DNA of 52,096 bases from an uncultured Clostridia bacterium. Lineage in GTDB: Bacteria; Bacillota; Clostridia; Lachnospirales; Lachnospiraceae. Location: the NCBI GenBank assembly GCA_947167565.1, contig CAMVIN010000003.1:1-52096 (forward strand). The letters are read 5' to 3'. This document shows, piece after piece, positions 20,127-30,608 of the stretch. The notes beneath the pieces are model-generated. The model worked only from the letters and a program-made list of their open reading frames with translations, did no database searches and was not told where the DNA came from. Position numbers and translations under genes: made by a program. The stretch's first letter is position 1. Each line of letters begins with the position of its first letter.

Positions 20127-21359
20127 ATGTTTGTACATTACAATGAGAACATGAAATTTCCGGTAAAAGTTTGGCTTTCCGGGCACAGTGACGTGGAGGA
20201 GAGCTGTCTGGAACAGGCAGAGCACCTGGCCAATCTGCCGTTTATTCACAAGTGGGTGTGCCTGATGCCGGATACCCATACGGGCAAGGGAATGCCGATT
20301 GGTGGTGTGATAGCGACGAAAGGAGTTATCATTCCGAACGCTGTGGGAGTTGACATTGGCTGCGGGATGAATTTTATTGACACGAATATTAAATTAGAAG
20401 AGATAAAGGATGTTCAGACCGGCAACGGAACGGTTGTTCAGGCGATTGTCGGGGGATTTATGAGAAATATTCCGGTCAACACCGCGCGTCACAGCAAACC
20501 GCAGAAAAGTCCTGTGCTGGACCGCGCCAAGGAGGAAATGGACAAATATGAGAAAAACGCAGATCTAATTCCTTTGATCGAAGACGGCTATTTTCAGGTC
20601 GGAACGCTCGGCGGTGGCAATCATTTTGTGGAACTGCAGGTGGATGAAGAGGGGTATCTCGGCATTATGATTCATTCGGGAAGCCGTCATCTGGGAAAGG
20701 AGATTTGTGATTATTTTCACAATGTGGCAAGGGAACTCAACAACCACTATTTCAGTCAGGTTCCGGAGGAGTGGAGACTTGCTTTTCTCCCGGTTGATAC
20801 GGCGGAGGGGAAGCAGTACATCAACTGGATGCAGCTCGCCATGGATTACGCATTCGAGAACCGAGCGGTGATGATGGAAGCGGCGTGTTCGGTCGTGCGG
20901 GAGGTAATCGAGAAAAACACATCTCTGGCGGTGGAATTCGGAGCGCAGGTCAATTGTCATCACAATTATGCGGCACTGGAAAATCATTTTGGGGAAAATG
21001 TCTGGGTACACAGAAAGGGGGCAAACCGCGCGCGAGTGGGTGACCTTGCAGTAATTCCGGGTGCCATGGGCTCGTATAGCTATGTTGTTGAGGGAAAGGG
21101 AAATGTGGACAGCTTTTGTTCCTCTTCCCACGGCGCAGGCCGCGCATATTCCAGGAGTGGTGCTATGGCGGCGTTCACGACGGAACAGGTCATGGTGGAT
21201 TTGAAAAAACAGGGTGTCGTGCTCGGCAAGGCGAAGAAAAAAGATGTCGCGGAGGAGTGCCGTTTTGCGTACAAAGATATCGACTTTGTGATGGAGAATC
21301 AAAAGGAACTTGTCACACCGATTCGAAAGCTGAAGACAGTGGGAGTGTTAAAAGGGTAA
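20127..21359 (+). CDS. rtcB: RtcB family RNA-splicing ligase
   Basis: 'LMPDTHTGKGMPIGGVIATKGVIIPNAVGVDIGCGM', 'GGGNHFVELQ', 'NCHHNYA', 'VIPGAMGSYSYVVEGKG', 'SSSHGAGRAYSRSGA'. Confidence 0.95.
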   Translation: MFVHYNENMKFPVKVWLSGHSDVEESCLEQAEHLANLPFIHKWVCLMPDTHTGKGMPIGGVIATKGVIIPNAVGVDIGCGMNFIDTNIKLEEIKDVQTGNGTVVQAIVGGFMRNIPVNTARHSKPQKSPVLDRAKEEMDKYEKNADLIPLIEDGYFQVGTLGGGNHFVELQVDEEGYLGIMIHSGSRHLGKEICDYFHNVARELNNHYFSQVPEEWRLAFLPVDTAEGKQYINWMQLAMDYAFENRAVMMEAACSVVREVIEKNTSLAVEFGAQVNCHHNYAALENHFGENVWVHRKGANRARVGDLAVIPGAMGSYSYVVEGKGNVDSFCSSSHGAGRAYSRSGAMAAFTTEQVMVDLKKQGVVLGKAKKKDVAEECRFAYKDIDFVMENQKELVTPIRKLKTVGVLKG

Positions 21360-21469
21360 AAAATAAAATTTAAATTATATTTTGTTTATATTTTCTTTGC
21401 CTGTATAGAGGAAAGGTGGTATAATGTCAGAAAAGATACTTTTTTGTAGAAAAAGCAAGGAAGAAACGG

Positions 21470-23406
21470 ATGAAAAGTACAAAAGTAAGTTTTTTCTGGC
21501 ACATCAAGAACGTGATTTTGTCGTCAGTGATAGGACTCATGTTACTCATTGTTGTCGTTCTGGTTACCATCAATTCAGTAGAGACTTCTTCCAACACGAA
21601 CTATTATGGAAAAGTCCTGGTTGAAAAGGACTCCCAGAACAATGCGAAGATTATTGATGAGTGGCTGACAGAGCAGGGGAGTCTTGTCGAGATGATGAAG
21701 ACATCACTGGCTAAAATGGATTATGAGGACACAGCGACGATTGAGAATTATCTGGAGGAATGCCTAAAGTCTAATTCTTCAGCACTTATGTATTATGTCT
21801 GCTACGATTATGACGGCGGTGTATTTCCGGCGGATCACTCCAAGCTTGACCTTGACCCGACGACGAGGGGATGGTGGATCGATGCACAGGCGGCATGATT
21901 GTATCGGCATGTTCGCCGTATGAGTGCGAGGGACATACCTGTGCGGTTCTGGCAGACATTTCCCTGGATTCTCTGGTTGAGATGGTTGAGGGAATCAGCA
22001 CAGAGGAGTATATTGAGAGTTTCCTTCTGGCAGAGGATGGAAGCGTAATTATTCATCCGAACAGCGATTTTCTTCCTAAGGAAGAGGGGAATACGATTCT
22101 TGCCGACAAGGTTTCCATGGATATCAATAAGACCGGTGTTCAGATGATTAAGGATTATGATGGGGCAGAGAAACTGCTGGCTATCTCCGATATTCCGACA
22201 ACCTCGAGGAAACTGGGCATTTCGGAAAAGAAGAGCGTGATAACCTCGGAAGTAGTCGGCGTCATTGTGAAGAATTCGGTTATTGCCCTGATTATTATAG
22301 TAGTGGCAGTTATTCTCATCTACTTGCTGATACGGCAGCAGTTGGGAGAGCTGAACCGGATGAGACTGTTCATCAAGGACAAAGTAATCGGTCGTGAAAA
22401 TGTCAAGCTGATGTCCTCCGAGAGTGTGGAAATTGGATATCTCATTGATGAGCTGGAGAGCAGATTCCTGGATACGATTCGTGAGACGGCGAGAGAGTCC
22501 TCTGTCATTTATGGCGATATGGAATCCACATTGAACCGTGTTCAGTCAATGAACGACAGCATTGAAAATATCAGCAGCGCCATTGAGCACACCAGCGGAA
22601 ACACGGAACTGCAGTCCACGAATGTGGCAAGTATTTCCCAGATGAGCGGGGAGATTACCACTGCGGTGGATTCCCTGTCTGAGGAGACCTTGCAGATGGC
22701 AGAAAAAGCGCATGATATTATTACAGAGATTGAGAAGACGCTCCCTGAAATTATGGAAAACAGGAATCGCGCTCTTGAGATTGCAAAAGTGAGCCAGGAT
22801 AAGCTCTCTGATGCGGTGGAGGATACAAAGGTTATTGAGCAGATTGCGGATGTGTCCAGCACGATTATGAATATTGCGAGTCAGACCAATCTTCTGGCGT
22901 TGAATGCCTCTATTGAGGCTACCCGCGCCGGTGAGGCGGGACAGGGCTTTGCGGTTGTTGCCGACAAGATCAAGAATCTCTCCGCCACGACGAGCAGTGA
23001 GATTGAAAAGGTCAACAGCTTTACCGGTAAGGTTATGGAGAGTGTTCACAGACTTGCCGATGAGAGCAAGCGGATTCTGGAATTTCTCGGCACGGATGTC
23101 ATGAGAGATTATGAGATGTTGGCGCGGATTGCGGAGGACTACAAGAATGACGCATCCTTTTATGCCAATGAGAGCGGTACGATTGGTGCGAGCGCTGAGG
23201 AATTGGCGGCTTCGATTAACAACATCAATCATCTTCTGCAGGAACTTCACGCATCACAGCAGGAACTCAGCGACGCGATTTCCGATGTGAGCAGAAATGT
23301 GCAGAATATGTCGGAAAATTCCGGAAATACCACAAAAGAAGTCGGAGATGTCCTGGAGCGTGTAGAGACGCTGCAGAATACAGTGGGAACATTCCATCTG
23401 GATTGA
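21470..23406 (+). pseudogene. Cache-type methyl-accepting chemotaxis protein disrupted by a ~49-nt deletion
   Basis: Two overlapping ORFs (21470..21898, 21871..23406), collinear with the intact MCP at 6429..8414 but lacking the segment encoding '[14 protein letters not shown]'. Confidence 0.85.
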
Positions 23407-23432
23407 TGGAACATTTACTATAGGAAGGATTG

Positions 23433-24290
23433 TCACGCCTCATCTCTTGTCAGCGTGACAATCACAACTTCCGGCCTGTCATTGAAACGCACAGGAATGA
23501 CACTGTTTCCAATTCCCCGGCTGACAACCATATGTGTGCCATTCTCTCTGTAGAGTCCGGCATCATATTTTGGAAATAATCCCTGGTTTGGGGCGATTAG
23601 ACCGCCGATAAAGGGAAGCCGGAACTGACCGCCGTGGGCGTGTCCGCTCAGAACGAGGTCAATATTTTTTTCAACATAACTGTCAAAGAATTCAGGGCGA
23701 TGTGATAACAAAATCATATAATCGTCCTGATTTTTCGTCTCCGGCAACTGGGTTTCAAATGAATATTCATCATAGCCTGAAAAATCCGGATCATCAACCC
23801 CCATCATCTGAATGTCAGAATCATTTTTTTCCAGAGAAATGATTTGATCATGGAGAATGGTAACACCGGCAGATGTCATCTTTTCTTCCAGCATACCGTA
23901 CTGGGTGCGTGCCCATGCCTCGTGATTTCCTGTGACATAGTAGCAGGGAGCAATGGTCACTGCCTGTTCGACAAACGTGTAGGCAATGTCGATGTCTGTC
24001 CGGTTGGAATCAATCAGGTCTCCTGTTATGACAATGATATCCGGCTGTTCTTCCTGCAAAATTGAAATCAGCCGGGAATTATTTTTCCCGAACTCAGCGT
24101 TGTGCAGGTCTGAAATCTGCGCAATTTTGTAGCCGCTAAATTTCCGGGGCAGCCGAGGACTTTTAATTTCAAAGTGGTCTGTTTCTATTGTAATATTGCC
24201 CCAGATGATCCATGCGATAAAGAGAACAATAAGTGAGAGAATAATGTTCCGAAATATTTTTTTGCGTTGTTTGAGGTTTTCTTTTGCCAT
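23433..24290 (-). CDS. Membrane-anchored metallophosphoesterase (YkuE/YaeI-like)
   Basis: TM then 'AQISDLHNAEFG', 'ITGDLIDSN', 'YYVTGNHEAW', 'LSHRPEFFD', 'VLSGHAHGGQFRLPF'. Confidence 0.92.
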   Translation of the reverse strand: MAKENLKQRKKIFRNIILSLIVLFIAWIIWGNITIETDHFEIKSPRLPRKFSGYKIAQISDLHNAEFGKNNSRLISILQEEQPDIIVITGDLIDSNRTDIDIAYTFVEQAVTIAPCYYVTGNHEAWARTQYGMLEEKMTSAGVTILHDQIISLEKNDSDIQMMGVDDPDFSGYDEYSFETQLPETKNQDDYMILLSHRPEFFDSYVEKNIDLVLSGHAHGGQFRLPFIGGLIAPNQGLFPKYDAGLYRENGTHMVVSRGIGNSVIPVRFNDRPEVVIVTLTRDEA

Positions 24291-24512
24291 AATCGGTCTC
24301 CATTCGAGTGTAAATAAATTAATGTTGTTTAAAAAGTATATCATAGGTAAGATTGGAAGGCAATTTGATTTGTAAATACTATACTTTGTGCAGTGTTTTA
24401 AATACTTTGTAGGGGCGCCTGTGGAACTTTTTTCTTTGTTGTGCTATCCTATAAATATAGGGTTAAAACAATGCCTATAAAAACAGATTATACGAGGGAG
24501 GAATAAAAGAGT

Positions 24513-25211
24513 ATCGCTGCCGTCCACGCTTAAGAAAATTGGTTCTTGCTGTTTTCGGGAAACCGGATTGAAAAAGATTGTAATTCCGAAAAGCGTCAAG
24601 ATAATCGGCTGGGAAGCACTCAGTTATTGCAAACATTTAAAGTCTGTCACCATGCCGGGAAATTTTAAATATGTGGAGCACAATGAAAATTACAAGGACA
24701 GAATCAACACTAACTCACAGACGACAATAACATTTAGCACGAATTTAAATTATCGGTGCATACAGCACCTGTGCGCAGACAAATTTGTTGTAAAAAAGGG
24801 AGACTCTAAGTTTAAGTCAATCGATGGCGTTATTTACACAAAAAACGGAAAAGAAATCGTGCGCGTGCCAAGTGGATGTAAGTCTTCAAAGGTGGAATTT
24901 TGGACTCCTTTGTGCAGGCAGGTGCCAGCAGCTATATTTTCTCTGAAAAGAATAAAAAGAATGAATACAAAACGGAGTTTACCCTTTACTATCCAAAGGT
25001 AGCAGAAGCCTCCGGCTATCAGATAAAGTTTTATTCTGACAAAAAGGCAAAAAAATGTTTGAAGACGATGACGACAGAGAACTATAGTCTGGATGGACAG
25101 TATATAAAACTTGTCACCAAAAAACCGGTGAAATCGTTGAAAATCCGGGCTTATGAGAGCGTGGACGGGAAAACGGTGTACGGAAGATGGTCGAATATTG
25201 AGAAGATTTAA
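24513..25211 (+). pseudogene. BspA-type LRR surface protein remnant, 5'-truncated and frameshifted
   Basis: 'SLPSTLKKIGSCCFRETGLKKIVIPKSVKIIGWEALSYCKHLKSVTMP' without start/signal peptide; C-terminal Fn3-like part in another frame (24900..25211). Confidence 0.75.
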
Positions 25212-25217
25212 AGTTGC

Positions 25218-25246
25218 AGAGGGATTTGTCATTGACAAATCCCTCT
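25218..25246 (+). terminator. 13-bp perfect stem-loop, probable terminator
   Basis: AGAGGGATTTGTC-ATT-GACAAATCCCTCT; weak T-tract. Confidence 0.6.
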
Positions 25247-25306
25247 ATGTAATTGAAAGGGGAAGTGCTGTGTGATATAATGCCTCTAATTTATCAGAAC
25301 GGAGGT

Positions 25307-28300
25307 ATGTTTATGAACTATAAAGTTAAAATCTGCGCATCTATTATGATTGTGTCTCTTATCCTAAATACAGTTGAATACAGAACTGCGAAATCGGTAA
25401 CTTATGTAGGTACGGGAAGCAGTATTGTGGAGACCAAAAAAACATGGGCTTCATTTTCAAAACCTACATATTATGTACAGCGCGGGAAAACTGTAAAATT
25501 AAAACTTAACAACGCGACATCAAAGGTAACATGGAGCAGTAAGAACAAAAAGATTGCCACGGTAAAGGGAGGAAAAGTAAAGGGGAAAAAGATTGGCTCT
25601 ACAGTGATTACCGCTAAGCACAGTGGGAGAAAGATTACATGCAAGATTGTTGTAATGGCGAAAAAATATAAACTGTCCGGTTCTAACATTACATTGATGA
25701 AAGGGAAAACAAAAAAGATTTCTCTGAAAAAGTTATCCAAAAAGAAAGCGAAAAAAATAAAATGGACATCCGCGGACAAATCTGTTGCCACTGTAAAAAA
25801 GGGCAAGATCAGAGCGAAAAAACCGGGAATTACGTCGATAACTGCCACATATGAAAAACGGCAGTACAAGTGCACTGTTTTTGTTGACAAAAATCCAGGG
25901 AAAACTGTCAAGTTAAAATTAAAGAAAAAGAAAAAAAGTCAGGTTACAATAAAGGCCGGCAAGACAATGACAGTTGGAAATATAAAGAAAACCGGTTATA
26001 AAGTGACAATACCGGCGGGGACGCTCAGTGCGGGCACAAAGGTAAGTGTAAAGTCAGATGGAAAAGGAATTGACATTAAGGCAAATGGCAAAGACGGAAT
26101 CCGGCTTGACAACAGTGTTACAGTCACTCTTGCTCTCAGTGGAAAGGTAAGTAAATCAGGCACACCATATTATATGGCTGTTCTCAAAAAGAATAAAAAG
26201 ACATATTATATTGAGCCGAATCATGCCATGTTGAGAAAGGGGTATTTGCAGTTTAAAACGGATCATTTCAGTGAGTACAGTCTGGTTAAAGCCTCGAAGA
26301 AGGGGTTAAAGCAGATTATAAAAAATAAGGCATACTATGCTGCCGCTTATAAATTCACGGCGGACAAACTGGATGATTATGCAGGGAAAACAACGGAATA
26401 CTCCATAAAAATGATGGATAAATTTCTTGATAAAGTCGCTGATAAGATCATGAAATCAGGTTCGAGGGACAATGACACACTAAAAAAGTATTTTAAAAAC
26501 AGTTGTTTTAAGGATCCTGAGTTTTTTACAATTTTGAGAGGCGTTGCTTCCGGTGATAATAAGACTACAGCAACAGGTTTGGCAGATATTCTGGTAAAAC
26601 ATGCCGGTCTTGCCACAGGAAAAGCATATAAAATGATACGGTCAGGTGTGTTTGTCGTGCCAGATGCGGTGAAATACTGGTACAGCGGAAATACCAAAAT
26701 GGCGGCAAAGACAGTTGTGGATGCTGTTTCCGGTGAATTGGCCGTGATATCAGGGGTCCAATTTGCAAATTCGATTGCTGTATCAGCGAGAGAGTCTCTC
26801 GCCACTTATCAGATGAATCAGGCTGTCCAGGGACTTCTTGGAACAGAGGAAGGCCGTGCGGCAGGGTATAAGGGTGACGTTGATATTACAAAGGACGAGG
26901 AGTGGCAGGAATTTAGGGACTATCAGATGAAAGGCGCATACAGGAATTATATTAATGACAAAATTGAAAAATGGCGCCAGATGAAGCAGACAGGGGGAGA
27001 TTTGACGGAGGAAGAACGGGCGTATGAGGGGGCACTGGATTATCGGTCAGACAAGTATTCAAGCAGTAATTTTTATAATAATCCTGAACTTGAGGCGGAG
27101 AGAAACCAGATTAAGCAGGAGTTCGACAGTGAATTGCGGGCGTACCTTTTAAAGAGAGTGGCTGCAGAAAAACTGATAAAAGAAGAGGCCGACAGAATTG
27201 AAGAGCAGACATATGCCTACATTAATGCGGGACTTTTTGACGATTTTGACGGAATTGATATGGATGAAAAGAATATGAACCGGCTCAATGAACTAAATGC
27301 GATAAAAGAGGACATTGAAGTTATGTTTGACGGTTCATCTCCTGCAGTCTTAGAGGGATATACCGGCAAGATCGCTGACAGTGTGAATGCAAGAAGATAT
27401 GCTGATTTTGTAAAAATGTGGCTCGATGCTGCAAAAAAAGCAAAAGATAATACACATAGTGTGGGGAAAAAGACGGTCGAAGATTATCTGGCAAAGAAAT
27501 ATGGGGTTGGTATTTACATCTTTCCTATTTCAAGAACACTTAAAATAAATGTAGGACAGAGTGAACAGATTTTTGTTTTGAAAGGACTGAATGAAGAGAA
27601 CATTTTATCAAAGTGTAAGATAAGTGTGTTTAACAGTGAAGTAGTGAAAGTTGACCAGTATGGATATGTATATGCACTGAGTGACGGGGAGGGCGACATC
27701 AAAATAAAATATGGTGAGGTAAGTCATATCATTCATGTTGTCTGTGGTGAGGGAGAGTTAGAACTGACACCGTCGGAAAAGACAATACATACCGGTGAAT
27801 CCTTTCAACTTAATTTTTCAGGAAAATGGCCGGCTGAATTTTCATCCAGCAAGCCTAAGACTGCATCTGTGACATCAACAGGAAAAGTCACCGGAGTGGG
27901 CGGCGGCAAGGCGAATATTATTGCAACCTATCATAACAGGAAGTATGTGTGCAAAGTCACGGTCAAAGTAAAGACCGGTCTCAACAAGACTTCCCTTTCA
28001 CTGAGAGTTGGCGACAAGTCGATTCTGTATTTAAAAGGTGCAGCGGAGAGCAAGGTCACCTGGGGAATCAAACACGGTGAAAAGACAGGAATTGTCAAGG
28101 TAAATAACCACGGAAGAGTCACTGCGTTGAAGAAAGGAAAGACGGTGGTTGTCGCATCATATAAGGGAAAAGCGTACAAGTGCAAGGTCGTGGTAAAAGA
28201 AAAGGAAAAGAAGAAGGAAGTCATAGATTTTAGCGGAAAATATAAGGGAAAGGTTACCATATATACATATGTGGACTTGACAATAGCGGGAACAAAGGAT

Positions 28301-28576
28301 AGTGCCAAGACAGAGAATTCTTATACATCCGAAACAAAATCATATGATGTCATAGTTGACGTGAGCAGTAATTATTATGTAACAGTCACCTGCTCCAATG
28401 AAGTTTTTGGAACAAAGAGTCTGCAATGCGCGTTAAACGGGGACAAAATGGCATACAACAGTGGAAATGACAAGATTACCTGTGATGGCGAAGTATTTTA
28501 TTGGACGAGGTATTTACCTTCGAGCAGCCCTTATAAAGGAGAAGACTTTACCATAAGTGCTGTAAAGGTGAAATAA
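25307..28576 (+). CDS. Large secreted protein with N- and C-terminal Ig-like (Big_2) repeats and a helical central region
   Basis: Signal peptide; repeated 'KVTWSSKNKKIATVKGGKVKGKKIGSTVITAKHSGRKITCKIVV' modules. Confidence 0.8.
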   Translation: MFMNYKVKICASIMIVSLILNTVEYRTAKSVTYVGTGSSIVETKKTWASFSKPTYYVQRGKTVKLKLNNATSKVTWSSKNKKIATVKGGKVKGKKIGSTVITAKHSGRKITCKIVVMAKKYKLSGSNITLMKGKTKKISLKKLSKKKAKKIKWTSADKSVATVKKGKIRAKKPGITSITATYEKRQYKCTVFVDKNPGKTVKLKLKKKKKSQVTIKAGKTMTVGNIKKTGYKVTIPAGTLSAGTKVSVKSDGKGIDIKANGKDGIRLDNSVTVTLALSGKVSKSGTPYYMAVLKKNKKTYYIEPNHAMLRKGYLQFKTDHFSEYSLVKASKKGLKQIIKNKAYYAAAYKFTADKLDDYAGKTTEYSIKMMDKFLDKVADKIMKSGSRDNDTLKKYFKNSCFKDPEFFTILRGVASGDNKTTATGLADILVKHAGLATGKAYKMIRSGVFVVPDAVKYWYSGNTKMAAKTVVDAVSGELAVISGVQFANSIAVSARESLATYQMNQAVQGLLGTEEGRAAGYKGDVDITKDEEWQEFRDYQMKGAYRNYINDKIEKWRQMKQTGGDLTEEERAYEGALDYRSDKYSSSNFYNNPELEAERNQIKQEFDSELRAYLLKRVAAEKLIKEEADRIEEQTYAYINAGLFDDFDGIDMDEKNMNRLNELNAIKEDIEVMFDGSSPAVLEGYTGKIADSVNARRYADFVKMWLDAAKKAKDNTHSVGKKTVEDYLAKKYGVGIYIFPISRTLKINVGQSEQIFVLKGLNEENILSKCKISVFNSEVVKVDQYGYVYALSDGEGDIKIKYGEVSHIIHVVCGEGELELTPSEKTIHTGESFQLNFSGKWPAEFSSSKPKTASVTSTGKVTGVGGGKANIIATYHNRKYVCKVTVKVKTGLNKTSLSLRVGDKSILYLKGAAESKVTWGIKHGEKTGIVKVNNHGRVTALKKGKTVVVASYKGKAYKCKVVVKEKEKKKEVIDFSGKYKGKVTIYTYVDLTIAGTKDSAKTENSYTSETKSYDVIVDVSSNYYVTVTCSNEVFGTKSLQCALNGDKMAYNSGNDKITCDGEVFYWTRYLPSSSPYKGEDFTISAVKVK

Positions 28577-28600
28577 ATTATACTCAAAAGGAGGTTCATT

Positions 28601-30536
28601 ATGAGAAAACAATTATTTAAGAGAATCGTGACATGGTCGCTATGTCTGGCTGTGGGCGCGGGATTGCTTGCGGGTTCGCAGGCAGAAAAGGTACAGGCAA
28701 AAGAAAAGCATTTTTGCTACATTGGGTTAGAGTGTGAGAATCCGCCGGCGAACTTTCCGGAAGACGGGTACATCTACCGCTACAGTGCATGGGAGGAATG
28801 AAATCAGTCACTCCTATGCGGGAATGTCCTATAATGCTTCGACAAATACACTGACACTCAACAATGTCAACACGCCGGATATCGGATTGGTATTTGACGG
28901 CATGGGAAAAGAGTCCTTTGATTCGGATATCAAGGTTGTGTTAGTGGGTAAAAATTCTATAAGATCTATCTACAGTGGTCATGGAGGATTTTCTGTTGAG
29001 GGCTCGGGAAGTCTCACAATCAATGAGTCAAAAAAAGCACAGGGGAGCGCGGTGTCTGTCTCTGGGATGTCGTCTTCTGAAGACTCAGAACGTGCGGTTA
29101 TGCACATTGGAAAGGATGCAACTGTTACCATCTATAAAGCAACCAGTGAGCAGGAAGATGCCACTCCTTCTTGTATTTCATTTGATTATATTGACAAAGA
29201 GAAAGACAAAATAAGCGATTATCTCATCTACGACGGACAGGTGACCCCGGAACTCAAGGTTGAGACTGTTGAGACGTGGCCGGCATATATTGGAACGGTT
29301 TCTCTCAATGACAGCTTGTGCGTCAAGACAGATTATTCGACTGACCGGCTGTACAATGACAAGGAAAACAGCAATTTTATCCGTCTGCTGGTAGAGGGAA
29401 AAGTAGAGGACTCCAATGAGACATACAGCTGGGTTGAAAAACACAATGGGTACTGGTTTGTGAGTAGAAATGCCTTTTATGATACCGGAATTAACGGCTC
29501 CTATTCGGGTTCTCTCCCGTCTGATTTAAAGACCGGGGATAACAAGATTACGGCATATGTTACAGCTAATTCCACGAAGGCGTCAAATCTCGATCGATAT
29601 GAAAATTATGTTGTGTACACAAAAGGTGGCAAATACTATGCGATTGCGCCAAAATGTATGCTGGTAGATGAACTCGTCGAGACAGATGTAGACAGCACGG
29701 TTTATTGTATAGGTGAAATTAAGCACAGTGAACCGGTATTTTACTTTGATTTTGAGAATGAGACTAATGCGGAGTATAAGGTAAATCCTTATGATACCTG
29801 GCTGATGGATACCTACAGTGAAGTCAGCGGAGTTTCCACATGGGAAGAGGCTGCAAAGTATATGACAGATAATGGATACACGAAATATACCAAGCAGTTA
29901 TCCCCTGCATCTTATGCATTTGAAGTTGTGAACGATAAGATTACGTTTTCACCTAAAGAAGAATCAAAATCAGAATCAAAGCAAACTTCTTCTTCGACGA
30001 ATACGACAACGACAAATAATAATTCAACAAGCAAGACTCCTAAGACAGGGGAGACGACAAAAGATTCCTCCGGCGCAGTTTACACTGTCACGTCATCGAG
30101 CAGCAAGGCGGTAGAGGTTGCCTATAAAGCTTCTTCGAAAGCGTCAAAAAAGGTTACAATACCGGCGACAGTCAAAATCAATGGTGTAAGAGCAACAGTC
30201 ACCTCTATTTCGGACGGTGCATTTTCCGGCAACAAAAAAATAACAGAGGTTGTTCTGCCGAAGAAAGTTAAAAAAATAGGTAAAAAAGCGTTTAGAAATT
30301 GTCCGAAATTAAAGAAAATAACACTTTCCAAGAATTTAAAATCCATTGGAACCCAGGCATTTTCGGGTGATACAGGATTAAAGAAAATAATAGTAAAAAG
30401 TACGGGCATCAAATCTGTCGGGAAAAAAGCATTTAAGAAAGTTCCGAAGAGTGCCACAATACAGGTTCCGAAAAAAATGAAGAAAAAGTACACAAAATTA
30501 TTTAAAAAAGCCGGTTTCAAGGGGAAAGTAAAATAA
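28601..30536 (+). pseudogene. BspA-type LRR surface protein interrupted by a frameshift near 28.8 kb
   Basis: Signal peptide ORF 28601..28801 ends '...YRYSAWEE*'; continues in another frame 'NEISHSYAGMSYNASTNTLTLNNV...' to LRR_5 C-terminus. Confidence 0.75.
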
Positions 30537-30541
30537 TAACT

Positions 30542-30587
30542 AAAAACAGAGCGGCGGATTTCTAAAATCTGCTGCTCTGTTTTTATC
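30542..30587. terminator. Bidirectional terminator between convergent genes
   Basis: AAAACAGAGCGGCGGATTT-n-AAATCTGCTGCTCTGTTTTT. Confidence 0.8.
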
Positions 30588-30608
30588 AGAAGTAAAAATT
30601 TCAGAGAC

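Noticed and set aside
20565-21302. 245-aa antisense ORF within rtcB
   Set aside because: Shadow ORF on the reverse strand of a strongly coding gene; no RBS or recognisable domain
22546-23250. 234-aa antisense ORF within the MCP pseudogene
   Set aside because: Codon-bias shadow ORF; the same pattern of antisense frames is seen opposite other MCP and PCK genes
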